From Cucumibacter marinus DSM 18995 (GTDB taxonomy: Bacteria; Pseudomonadota; Alphaproteobacteria; Rhizobiales; Devosiaceae): 64,000 nucleotides of DNA. This document shows, piece after piece, positions 1 through 7,513 of this stretch (position 1 is the stretch's first letter; each line of letters begins with the position of its first letter). The stretch spans positions 305,393 to 369,392 of the forward strand of contig NZ_KE386977.1 of the NCBI RefSeq assembly GCF_000429865.1. The letters are read 5' to 3'. Position numbers and translations under genes: made by a program. The notes below the pieces were generated by a model that did not search any database, was not told where the DNA came from, and was given only the letters and a program-made list of their open reading frames with translations.

Positions 1-1710
1 CGCCGCGCGCTCGCCATGACCGGTTCGGGCGATTTCGTCTTCGACTGGAATATCGACCGCGACCGCGTCACCGTCTCCGAAGAATTGAACGCCCGCCTGG
101 GCGAGCGAAGGGGGCACCTGCGCGGTTCGATCAAATCATGGCTCGACCGCATCCACCCCGAAGACGCAGACCGGTTCCGAACCGGGCTCGACACGCTCAT
201 TGAGCTCAGGCGTGGCAAGATCAACGCCGATTACCGCATCGCCGCGCGCGATGGCAGCTACCGCAGTTTCCGCATGCGCATCAAACCGGTCCTGTCGGGC
301 GACGGGCAGGTCTCGCGCTGCGTCGGCACCCTGCAGGATGTCACGGACGACCGTGCCGCCCGGGAACGCCTGCTGCATGACGCGGTCGGCGACAGCCTCA
401 CCGGCCTGCCCGGCAAGGCACTGTTCCTCGACCGGCTCGAGCGTGCCCTGGTGCGCTCGCGCGAATACAATGAGGTCAAGCCTGCCGTCTTCCTCATCGA
501 TCTCGACCGCTTCTCCGAGATCGACGAACAGATCGGCCATGCTGCAGCGGATTCTGTTCTGCTGGCCGTCTCACGCCGCCTCTCGCGTGTTCTCAAGCCC
601 CTCGACACCCTTTCGCGGATTCACGGGGACCAGTTCGCCGTTATCCTTGTTTCCGAGCAGAATGCCGCCAAGATTGCCGCAACCGCTGAACAGCTGCGCA
701 AGGCCATGCGCACCCCGTTCAATTTCGGGGAGCGCGACCTGGCGATCTCCGCCTCCATCGGCGTGACGATCTATGACAACAAGCCGGCCACCGCCGAAGG
801 CGTGTTGCGCGATGCCGAACTGGCGATGATGTATGCCAAGCGTATGGGCGGCGACCGGATCGAAGCCTACCGCGTCCACGCACGGCAGATTGCCGAGGCG
901 GGCAAGCTGATGCAGGCGGATCTCGAGCGCGCCATCGAGAAGCGCGAACTGAGCATGCTGTACCAGCCGATCGTCGACATCCATACCGACGCGATTGCCG
1001 GCGCCGAAGCGCTGATGCGCTGGAACCACCCCAATCGCGGCACCATCAGCCCGTCCGAGTTCATACCGCTCGCGGAACGCACCGGCCTGATCGACAGGCT
1101 CGGTCAGCTTGCATTCGAGCAGGCCGCCCGCCAGGTCCAGACCTGGGTGTCATCCTATGATCTGGGGCCGGATTTCTTCGTTTCTGTGAATATTTCGACC
1201 CGGCAGCTCGCCAGTGAAGGGCTTCTGGCCGAATTGCGGGCGCTGCTGTCGGATCAGCCGCAGATCGCCCGGCACATCAAGCTCGAACTGACCGAGAGCC
1301 AGATCATGACCAATCCGGAGCAGTCGGCCTATGTGCTCGACGCGGTCAAGAAGCTGGGCCTTGGTCTGGCGCTCGATGATTTCGGCACCGGCCATTCATC
1401 GCTGAGCTATCTGCACCGTTTCCCATTCGACACACTCAAGATCCCCGCGCAGTTCGTTCGAACCGGTGAAGACCGCACAGCCATACATACCCAGATGCCG
1501 ATTCTGCGCTCGATTCTGCAGCTATCCGCCGAACTGGGTCTCGATGTGATTGCCGAGGGGATTGAAAGCGACGGTGAACTCGCCCGCATCCGCGAGCTCA
1601 ATTGCCGCTACGGCCAGGGCTATATGTTCGGCGCCGCGATGGCGCCCGACGCCCTGCAGCAGCAGTTCACCGCCGGGACCGACGAACGCCAGCTCGAAAG
1701 CGCGCAATAG
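1..1710 (+). CDS. PAS-GGDEF-EAL cyclic-di-GMP signalling protein (5' truncated by window edge)
   Basis: The frame is open from the first base, so the true start lies upstream; the first ATG inside is at 16. Visible domains in order are a PAS/PAC sensor segment (about residues 6-125), a GGDEF-fold domain (about 130-290) and an EAL domain (about 310-550). The cyclase signature reads RIHGDQF instead of RxGG(D/E)EF, so diguanylate cyclase activity is probably lost and the domain may only regulate. The EAL domain keeps the metal and catalytic positions (GAEALMRW, VNIS, ELTE, DDFGTG, the Lys of LKIP, AEGIE, GQGY), so it probably hydrolyses c-di-GMP to pGpG. It converges with yqgE, with a 19-base gap. 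Confidence 0.9.
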   Translation, partial: RRALAMTGSGDFVFDWNIDRDRVTVSEELNARLGERRGHLRGSIKSWLDRIHPEDADRFRTGLDTLIELRRGKINADYRIAARDGSYRSFRMRIKPVLSGDGQVSRCVGTLQDVTDDRAARERLLHDAVGDSLTGLPGKALFLDRLERALVRSREYNEVKPAVFLIDLDRFSEIDEQIGHAAADSVLLAVSRRLSRVLKPLDTLSRIHGDQFAVILVSEQNAAKIAATAEQLRKAMRTPFNFGERDLAISASIGVTIYDNKPATAEGVLRDAELAMMYAKRMGGDRIEAYRVHARQIAEAGKLMQADLERAIEKRELSMLYQPIVDIHTDAIAGAEALMRWNHPNRGTISPSEFIPLAERTGLIDRLGQLAFEQAARQVQTWVSSYDLGPDFFVSVNISTRQLASEGLLAELRALLSDQPQIARHIKLELTESQIMTNPEQSAYVLDAVKKLGLGLALDDFGTGHSSLSYLHRFPFDTLKIPAQFVRTGEDRTAIHTQMPILRSILQLSAELGLDVIAEGIESDGELARIRELNCRYGQGYMFGAAMAPDALQQQFTAGTDERQLESAQ

Positions 1711-1729
1711 TCGCGATAGATGATGGGGG

Positions 1730-2311
1730 TCAGGCGTGTCCCATATCCGGAGACAGCCGTGCCCTGTTAATACCGAGTTCGGCCAGCGCCGCCTCGTAGC
1801 GGCTGGGGACCTCGGCTTCGAAAATGAGGTCGAGCGTCGCCGGCACCGTCAGCCAGCCATTGGCCTTGATCTCGCCTTCGAGCTGCCCCGCGCTCCACGA
1901 GCAATATCCCATCGCCAGCAGTGATTCCTGCGGCCCCTGCCCGAGGGCAATGGCCCGCAACACATCGACGGTCGCCGTCAGGCTGACCTCGTCATTGATG
2001 CGCAGGGAACTGTCGACGGTGTGATAGTCCGAGCTGTGCAGGACAAAACCGCGATTGGTCTCCACCGGGCCGCCGATATGGATGGTCTTGTTCATCACAT
2101 GGCGCGGCATGACGATCGAATCCTCGCGCCCGCCCAGTTCGAACTGGTCCATGAGATCGGTGAACTGAAGGTCTGGCAGTTCGCGATTGATGACCAGACC
2201 CATCGCGCCGTCTTCGCCATGCGCACACATGTAGATGACGGTTTCCGAGAACCGCTCATCTTCCATGCTCGGCATGGCCACCAGGAATTGTCCGGTCAGG
2301 GTCGTCTGCAA
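1730..2311 (-). CDS. yqgE: YqgE/AlgH family protein (UPF0301)
   Basis: A 193-residue protein that matches the YqgE/AlgH family over its full length. It starts with the typical LTGQFLVAMPSMEDERF block and contains the MGLVINREL, IHIGGPV and CSWSAGQLEGEI segments. The family is widespread and compact, and its biochemical role is not settled. The start appears to be TTG at 2311, because the family N-terminus begins only a few residues before LTGQF and no ATG lies nearby; AAAGGA sits about 10 bases upstream of that TTG. It is divergent from the DsbD-like gene across a 150-base intergenic region. Confidence 0.92.
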   Translation of the reverse strand: MQTTLTGQFLVAMPSMEDERFSETVIYMCAHGEDGAMGLVINRELPDLQFTDLMDQFELGGREDSIVMPRHVMNKTIHIGGPVETNRGFVLHSSDYHTVDSSLRINDEVSLTATVDVLRAIALGQGPQESLLAMGYCSWSAGQLEGEIKANGWLTVPATLDLIFEAEVPSRYEAALAELGINRARLSPDMGHA

Positions 2312-2462
2312 GGGGCCTGTGTCCTTTCACGCCTTAGTTTAGCGCTCGCTGATACGTTCCGCAAATAGACCAAATGGCCGCTGGCACCGCACCGCGCGAT
2401 TGTTCACACAAGCCTGAACAGATGTTGCTTTTTCTGTCCGCCGCTTCGCGCTAGGGAGCATC

Positions 2463-3317
2463 ATGACCAGAACACGGATCTTCGGGGCCCTTGTCGGCCT
2501 GAGCATGTCACTCTTGGCCGCCATGCCCGCAGCGGCGGCCACCACTGGCTGGATCGAGCTGGGGGAGGGCGCGCGCATCCGCTTGATCGCCGACAATCAG
2601 CTTGATGATACCGGTCATACGCGCCTTGGGCTCGAGATCGAGATGCCCCCGACCGTCAAGACCTATTGGCAGCAGCCCGGAGAAGCCGGCTTGCCCCTGG
2701 CGCTTGACTGGAAAGACACGAGTGGCATCGCAACGACCGAAGTCCTCTGGCCCTATCCCCTGCGCGAAAAGGACAAGGGGTTCCTCGAATATGTCTATTA
2801 CGGGGACACGACCTTGCCGATTTTGGTGGAGCTCGAACCCGGCACCACCCGTCTCGATGTCGATCTGGCGATTACCATGGGCGTCTGTTCGGAAGTGTGC
2901 ATTCCCGCCCAGGCCGCGTTCAGCACAACACTCGATTTCGGCAAGCCCGACCGCGCCTCCGCCTTCCGCCTCGACCGCGCTACCAATCTTGTCCCCAAAC
3001 CCGCTCAGGAAGACCCCGCCTTTGCACAACTCGGCATTGCGCCTTCGGGGGAGGCGGTTTGGGTGAAAACCACGGCGGGCCGGTCGGTTAACGCCTCATT
3101 AGTCATTTCAGCGCAATCCAACGAATTCCTGTTTGGAACGCCCCAAAATGGCCCGCATTCCGACATACTCGAAGTACCGTTCCTCGGTTATGGCAAGCTG
3201 GAGGATCTCATCGGTCAGCCGCTTGGTCTCACCTATCTGGGGACAGACGGGCCGCTGGTGGTGACCCGGCCGCTCGGCCGCGCAACCATGATCGACACTG
3301 TTGTGCGGTTCGACTAA
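2463..3317 (+). CDS. Periplasmic DsbD N-terminal-domain-like protein
   Basis: A 284-residue exported protein. A signal peptide is visible (MTRTRIFGAL then a hydrophobic run ending AAAA, cleavage about residue 26). The body resembles the DsbD alpha/DsbC-type immunoglobulin-like domain: a TYWQQPGEAGLP segment and a cysteine pair in GVCSEVCIPAQ (Cys142 and Cys146), as in periplasmic thiol reductases. The membrane and thioredoxin domains of full DsbD are absent, so it probably receives or passes electrons through a separate partner. An AGGGAG Shine-Dalgarno sits just before the ATG. It is followed by a peroxiredoxin on the same strand, which suggests a redox theme. The exact substrate is unknown. 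Confidence 0.82.
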   Translation: MTRTRIFGALVGLSMSLLAAMPAAAATTGWIELGEGARIRLIADNQLDDTGHTRLGLEIEMPPTVKTYWQQPGEAGLPLALDWKDTSGIATTEVLWPYPLREKDKGFLEYVYYGDTTLPILVELEPGTTRLDVDLAITMGVCSEVCIPAQAAFSTTLDFGKPDRASAFRLDRATNLVPKPAQEDPAFAQLGIAPSGEAVWVKTTAGRSVNASLVISAQSNEFLFGTPQNGPHSDILEVPFLGYGKLEDLIGQPLGLTYLGTDGPLVVTRPLGRATMIDTVVRFD

Positions 3318-3354
3318 GACCGGTTTCGAGTTCAATGCCATTGAGTGAGTTAGC

Positions 3355-3864
3355 ATGATTGCGATTGGGGACAGAGTACCGTCGGTGACCGTGAAGCGCG
3401 TCACGGCGGACGGGGCCGAAGACATCGACACCGCTGCATGGTTCGGTAAAGGCATCACCGCCTTTTTTGCCGTGCCCGGTGCCTTTACACCGACCTGTCA
3501 CTTCAATCATTTGCCCGGCTATGTTGCCAAAGCCGACGAAATTCTCGCCGCAGGCGCCGATCGGATCGTGTGCGCCTCAGTGAACGACCACCACGTCATG
3601 CGTGCTTGGGGCGAGGCGACCAATGCCTTTCCCAAGATCGAGATGCTGTCCGACTTCGATGCCCGTTTCGCGCGTGCCATCGGGCTCGACAAAGATCTGA
3701 GTCAGGGCGGGCTTGGCTTGCGTTTCCGCCGTTCTTCGGCGTTAATTATCGATGGCGTGTTCGAGAATATCACGCTCGAGGAGGGGACTGGCGGATATCT
3801 GACCACCGGTGCTGACTCGATGCTGGTGCAACTTGAGCGCGCCAACTGCCGCGAAAACGCGTAA
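3355..3864 (+). CDS. Peroxiredoxin, Prx5-like
   Basis: A 169-residue peroxiredoxin. The hallmark PGAFTPTCHFNHLPGY puts the peroxidatic cysteine at Cys48, and the length and motif (PGAFTPxC) match the Prx5/hybrid peroxiredoxin group, which reduces hydrogen and alkyl peroxides in the cytoplasm. The downstream Arg is visible in LRFRRSSALIIDG. No glutaredoxin domain is fused. It lies 37 bases after the DsbD-like gene and 11 bases before a lipoprotein gene, probably in one transcript. Which thiol donor regenerates it cannot be told from here. Confidence 0.93.
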   Translation: MIAIGDRVPSVTVKRVTADGAEDIDTAAWFGKGITAFFAVPGAFTPTCHFNHLPGYVAKADEILAAGADRIVCASVNDHHVMRAWGEATNAFPKIEMLSDFDARFARAIGLDKDLSQGGLGLRFRRSSALIIDGVFENITLEEGTGGYLTTGADSMLVQLERANCRENA

Positions 3865-3875
3865 GGTTTGATGCG

Positions 3876-4463
3876 ATGAACAGGACGGACGTGAAAATGA
3901 GTGCGGCAAAATCCTTGTTTCTGGCGGGCGTCGCCGCCATCGCCCTTTCGGGCTGCGGCGTCGGTTCGCTGATGGGCGGCAATGGCGATGCCTCTCTGTC
4001 CAACACCTCGGCCAGTCAGACCCAAATCAATCAGACCGCGACCTCGGCTCTGCCCGCGATCGCCTATGAATGCCCGCCGATCCGCGTCATCGATGGCGGT
4101 GGCGTCTATAGCCTTTACGCACCCGGCCGTAACGGTCAGGCCAATGGCCTGCGTTACCAGGCCGTGCTCGACAAGCAATCACGCAACTGCGTGGTTTCTG
4201 CTGGCCTCATCACCGTGAAGATGGGCGCCGTCGGCCGCGTCCTTGCCGGCCCGCAGGGCTCGTCCGGCACCGTCAACGTGCCGCTTCGCTTTGCCGTCGT
4301 GCGTGACGAACTGACCGTATTCTCCCAGAAATATGACATTCCGGTATCAATCACCCCGACCAATCAGGGGCAGGAATTCATCAAGGTCGTGGAAGACGTG
4401 ACCGTGCCCTATGTGGGCGGCGAAGACATTGTCTTCTATGTCGGCTTCGATCCCAACGGCTAG
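3876..4463 (+). CDS. Putative outer-membrane lipoprotein of unknown function
   Basis: A 195-residue protein with a lipoprotein signal peptide: a Lys-containing start, a hydrophobic run and the lipobox LSGC. After lipidation the chain begins CGVGSLMGG and has a Ser/Thr/Gln-rich linker (SNTSASQTQINQTATS). The mature part, from about residue 65, has beta-rich segments and a conserved-looking YECPPIRVIDGGG stretch. I do not recognise a characterised family. The start could be ATG 3876 or ATG 3897; the second gives a tighter signal peptide (MSAAKSLFLAG). A strong terminator follows at 4495-4518. Confidence 0.8.
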   Translation: MNRTDVKMSAAKSLFLAGVAAIALSGCGVGSLMGGNGDASLSNTSASQTQINQTATSALPAIAYECPPIRVIDGGGVYSLYAPGRNGQANGLRYQAVLDKQSRNCVVSAGLITVKMGAVGRVLAGPQGSSGTVNVPLRFAVVRDELTVFSQKYDIPVSITPTNQGQEFIKVVEDVTVPYVGGEDIVFYVGFDPNG

Positions 4464-4494
4464 GGTCCAGACCCTGCCGGACCGAGTTCACGAA

Positions 4495-4518
4495 AGCCCC
4501 GCTTTGGCGGGGCTTTTT
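4495..4518 (+). terminator. Rho-independent terminator after lipoprotein gene
   Basis: A perfect 8-bp stem, AGCCCCGC at 4495-4502 and GCGGGGCT at 4507-4514 with a TTTG loop, followed by four more T residues. It lies 31 bases after the stop codon of the lipoprotein gene. Confidence 0.92.
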
Positions 4519-4540
4519 GCTGTTGGAGCCTGTGGACCAA

Positions 4541-4576
4541 AAGGAAACGCCCGCGAGTGAAATCACCCACGGGCGT
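4541..4576 (-). terminator. Rho-independent terminator of the atp F0 operon
   Basis: Read on the minus strand, ACGCCCGTG pairs with CGCGGGCGT (one mismatch) and is followed by TTTCCTTTT. It lies 38 bases beyond the atpF stop codon and back to back with the terminator of the converging lipoprotein gene. Confidence 0.72.
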
Positions 4577-4614
4577 CTGAACTTTTGCGATCGGACCTGA
4601 GGCCGATGTCCGCC

Positions 4615-5100
4615 TCAGTTGAGACGAGCGCTGACGTCGCGGATCGCCTGATCGACCAGCGAATTGCCCTTGTCGCCTTCAAGCTGCTCGGAGAGCACCC
4701 GGCGAGCCGCTTCGACCGCGATGTCCGCGGAGCGTGCCCGCACATCGGCCACGGCATGTGCCTCGGCCTGGGCGATCTTCTCTTCGACCGCGCGGGTCCG
4801 GCGGGCGATCAGCTCTTCGAGGGCAGCACTGGCTTCCTCCGACATCCGCTCGGCATCTTCTCGAGCAGCCGCAACGATATCGGCGGCTTCGTCTTCGGCG
4901 GCCTTGCGCTTGCGCTCATATTCGGCCAGCAGGGCCTGGGCTTCTTCGCGCAGACGCTTGGCTTCGTCGAGATCGTCCGCGATCTTCTTGATGCGATCAT
5001 CGAGCATCTTGACGATGGCCTGAGGCACCTTGAGGTAGACAACCACCCCAAGGAACAGGATGAGGGCAATCGTGGCCCAGAATGTCGCGTCAATTGCCAT
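4615..5100 (-). CDS. atpF: ATP synthase F0 subunit b
   Basis: A 161-residue subunit b of the peripheral stalk. It has one N-terminal membrane helix (ATFWATIALILFLGVVVYLKVP, about residues 5-25), then a long charged coiled-coil helix rich in Glu, Lys, Arg and Ala that reaches F1. Length and layout are normal for alphaproteobacterial AtpF. Its ATG lies inside the end of the b' gene (11-base overlap), indicating translational coupling. It is the last gene of the F0 operon, and a terminator follows. Confidence 0.96.
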   Translation of the reverse strand: MAIDATFWATIALILFLGVVVYLKVPQAIVKMLDDRIKKIADDLDEAKRLREEAQALLAEYERKRKAAEDEAADIVAAAREDAERMSEEASAALEELIARRTRAVEEKIAQAEAHAVADVRARSADIAVEAARRVLSEQLEGDKGNSLVDQAIRDVSARLN

Positions 5101-5800
5101 TCTGCGTCTCCTTGATCACCGCCGACACCGCCGAATTGACCGATTTGGCCGGCACGGTGCCCAGAAGCTGGCTGACCAGGCTGGTTGCCGTGTCGCTCGC
5201 GATCTCATCAACGTGAGACATGGCGCTGGTCTTGGTCTCCTGGATGCGGGCTTCGGCAGCGGCCATCTTCTTGGAAAGATCGGCCTCGACCTTGGCGCGC
5301 TGGCCGTCGAGATCCTTGCGGATTTCGTCACGGGTGCTCTCGGCAATGCCATGCGCCTTGGCGCGGGCATCGGCAAGATCCTGCTCATAAGCCTCGATGG
5401 CCTGGTCGGTCTTCTGACGCAGGCGGTCGGCTTCGGCCAGGTCGCCTTCGACCCGGTCACGGCGCACTTCGAGGATTTCACCGATCCGCGGCAGTGCGAA
5501 ACGGCTCATCAGCAGGTAAAGCACACCGAAGGTGAGCGCCAGCCACAGGATCTGCGACCCGAAAGTCGCCGGATTGAAGGGCGGAAAGACTGCAGGAGCC
5601 GCATGGCCACCGGCCTCGGTCCCTTCATGCAGTGCCGCATCTTCGTGCCCTGCGGCTTCGGTGCCGTGATCGGTCGCCGCGCCTTGTTCGGTCGCTGCGC
5701 CGTGATCGGCTTCCGTGGCCGCATCGCCGCCCTCGCCCTCATGGGTGAGGTCGGTTTCGGCCTGGGCCAGGGTGATGGTTTCGGACAATTCGCCCGCCAT
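5090..5800 (-). CDS. atpF2: ATP synthase F0 subunit b' with long acidic/His-rich N-terminal extension
   Basis: The second stalk subunit (b'), 236 residues. The canonical part begins near residue 72 with FPPFNPATFGSQILWLALTF (membrane helix) and continues as a long coiled coil, pairing with b as in photosynthetic and other alphaproteobacteria. The first 70 or so residues are an added low-complexity segment rich in Ala, Gly, Glu, Asp, Thr and six His. Such a segment should lie on the periplasmic side if the helix has the usual orientation. No signal peptide is evident. The canonical b' is about 160 residues, so the extension accounts for the extra length. It lies between atpE and atpF. Confidence 0.95.
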   Translation of the reverse strand: MAGELSETITLAQAETDLTHEGEGGDAATEADHGAATEQGAATDHGTEAAGHEDAALHEGTEAGGHAAPAVFPPFNPATFGSQILWLALTFGVLYLLMSRFALPRIGEILEVRRDRVEGDLAEADRLRQKTDQAIEAYEQDLADARAKAHGIAESTRDEIRKDLDGQRAKVEADLSKKMAAAEARIQETKTSAMSHVDEIASDTATSLVSQLLGTVPAKSVNSAVSAVIKETQNGN

Positions 5801-5877
5801 TGGACACCTTCCCCTTTGTCACACGGCTCCGCGGACCGGATTGGCCGCAGGAGCCGCGTAATCGGTTATCGACTGAA

Positions 5878-6105
5878 TTAGACCGCGTACAGCAGCAGGA
5901 AGGCGATAACCAGCGAGAAGATCCCGAGAGCTTCGGTCACCGCGAAGCCGAAGATCAGGTTACCGAACTGGCTGGCAGCCGCGGCCGGGTTGCGCAGGGC
6001 GCCGGAAAGGTAGTTACCGAAGATCACGCCCACGCCGACACCGGCGCCGCCCATGCCGATGCACGCAATGCCCGCACCGATCAGTTTTGCTGCATCTGCT
6101 TCCAT
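5878..6105 (-). CDS. atpE: ATP synthase F0 subunit c
   Basis: A 75-residue proteolipid with two membrane helices joined by a polar loop ([13 protein letters not shown]). The first helix carries the glycine-rich [14 protein letters not shown] packing motif. The ion-binding carboxylate is Glu in [12 protein letters not shown], the proton-type arrangement. It forms the rotor ring and takes protons from the a subunit. Its position between atpB and atpF2 is standard for alphaproteobacteria. Confidence 0.98.
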   Translation of the reverse strand: MEADAAKLIGAGIACIGMGGAGVGVGVIFGNYLSGALRNPAAAASQFGNLIFGFAVTEALGIFSLVIAFLLLYAV

Positions 6106-6157
6106 TTTCGTCTCCTTGGGGAAAGCAACTTTGAAAGGGTTTGGCCGGTCGACCTCG

Positions 6158-6943
6158 TTAGTGACCGGGATGGATGGCGTCGTTGAGATAGACGCATGTC
6201 AGAACGGCGAACACGAAGGCCTGCAGGGCAGCCACAAGGAACTCGAGTCCCGTCAGCGCCACCGCCATACCGAAAGGCAGGATCGCCAGCGGCGCCCATG
6301 CACCTGCGGCCAGAAGCGCGACGACCATGCCGCCGAACACCTTGAGCACGATGTGCCCCGCCAGAATGTTACCGAAAAGTCGAAGCGAATGGCTCAGGGG
6401 GCGCGACAGGAACGAGATGAACTCGATCGGCACCACCAGCCACATCACGTACCAGGGGATACCCGAGGGTACGAAGAGCTTGAAGAACCCGAAGCCATTG
6501 CGCATGAACCCGTAGACCACAACGGTGATGAACACCATCAGCGCCAGCATCACCGCCACGATCAGATGGCTGGTGACGGTGAAGAAATAGGGGAACATGC
6601 CAAACAGATTGGCGATCAGGATGAACATGAACAGCGAGAAAACGAAGGGGAAGAAGCGCATCCCTTCGGTGCCGGCGGACGTTCTCACCATGTTGGCGAT
6701 GAACTCGTAGCACATCTCCGCCAAGAGCTGCATCCGACCCGGAACGAGGCCGCGACCGCGGGTCGAGAGGATCAGGAAGCCGGCGATCACGAGAACCGTG
6801 AGCACCATGAAAAGAGCCGAGTTCGTGAATGCGATCTCGACGCCGGAACCTTCCGTGCCGTCACCCCCGATGGTGCCGAAGGTGAAGAAGTTCGAAATCT
6901 CGAACTGGTGGATCGGTTCAATCGGATTTGCGTTATCGGCCAC
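6158..6943 (-). CDS. atpB: ATP synthase F0 subunit a
   Basis: A 261-residue polytopic membrane protein forming the proton half-channels. It shows the expected segments [17 protein letters not shown] and [16 protein letters not shown], the latter with the essential Arg (SLRLFGN) that faces the c-ring glutamate, and a C-terminal helix ending with [15 protein letters not shown]. Length is normal. It lies directly downstream of atpI in the same operon. Confidence 0.98.
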   Translation of the reverse strand: MADNANPIEPIHQFEISNFFTFGTIGGDGTEGSGVEIAFTNSALFMVLTVLVIAGFLILSTRGRGLVPGRMQLLAEMCYEFIANMVRTSAGTEGMRFFPFVFSLFMFILIANLFGMFPYFFTVTSHLIVAVMLALMVFITVVVYGFMRNGFGFFKLFVPSGIPWYVMWLVVPIEFISFLSRPLSHSLRLFGNILAGHIVLKVFGGMVVALLAAGAWAPLAILPFGMAVALTGLEFLVAALQAFVFAVLTCVYLNDAIHPGH

Positions 6944-6960
6944 GTGCCAACCCTTGCCCG

Positions 6961-7317
6961 TCAGTCGTCTTCGTCATCGGTAACGGCCGGCACGCCTTTT
7001 GCCGTGTCGGCCGTCATCCGGTTCAACTCACTGGTTGCCCTGACAACATTGAGAACGCCAGCGGCAAATCCCAACAAGAGCAGCGCAACCAAAAACCACG
7101 GGCGTGTGCCGAACAAGGCATCAAGCCCAAATCCCAACGCAGCGCCCATAATGATCGCCGCGATGAACTCGGAAGCAAGCCGGAAAGCCCGACCAACTCC
7201 CGTCATTTCATTGCGCCGCAACGCGCGCGCGGCCCTGACCGAAATACGCTCGGACTGGGCCTTGCTGATCCGCGAGGCGAGGTCTCCGGTTTCGGCACGT
7301 TTGTCGTCTTGCGCCAT
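6961..7317 (-). CDS. atpI: F0F1 ATP synthase assembly protein I
   Basis: A 118-residue AtpI/AtpZ-like protein with two membrane helices ([22 protein letters not shown] and [20 protein letters not shown]), the usual layout of this family, which assists c-ring assembly or Mg2+ supply. The chosen start, ATG 7317, gives [11 protein letters not shown]; a longer open frame upstream runs through the promoter and is unlikely to be translated. AAAGGG lies upstream of this ATG. It is the first gene of the F0 operon. Confidence 0.9.
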   Translation of the reverse strand: MAQDDKRAETGDLASRISKAQSERISVRAARALRRNEMTGVGRAFRLASEFIAAIIMGAALGFGLDALFGTRPWFLVALLLLGFAAGVLNVVRATSELNRMTADTAKGVPAVTDDEDD

Positions 7318-7380
7318 TCCGAATTTCGCCCTTTGCGAACCGCAATGAAACAAGGGGGCACCCCCCTCGAAGTCGCGCGC

Positions 7381-7409
7381 ACCATAGAGGCACCCCGAAA
7401 AGGTGTCAA
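7381..7409 (-). promoter_or_regulatory. Sigma70-type promoter of the atp F0 operon
   Basis: On the minus strand TTGACA (7409-7404) and TATGGT (7386-7381) are separated by exactly 17 bases. The predicted start of transcription, near 7374, would leave a leader of roughly 57 bases before the atpI ATG. The element lies between smc (same strand, ending 7514) and atpI. Confidence 0.85.
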
Positions 7410-7513
7410 GCAACCCGATTTCATTATAAACTGTTGAAATATATGATGTTTTTTGCCCGCAAGAGGGATGCGGCATTGAGTCCACGCATCCGGCCCCTGT
7501 TTGGCCGGGAATC

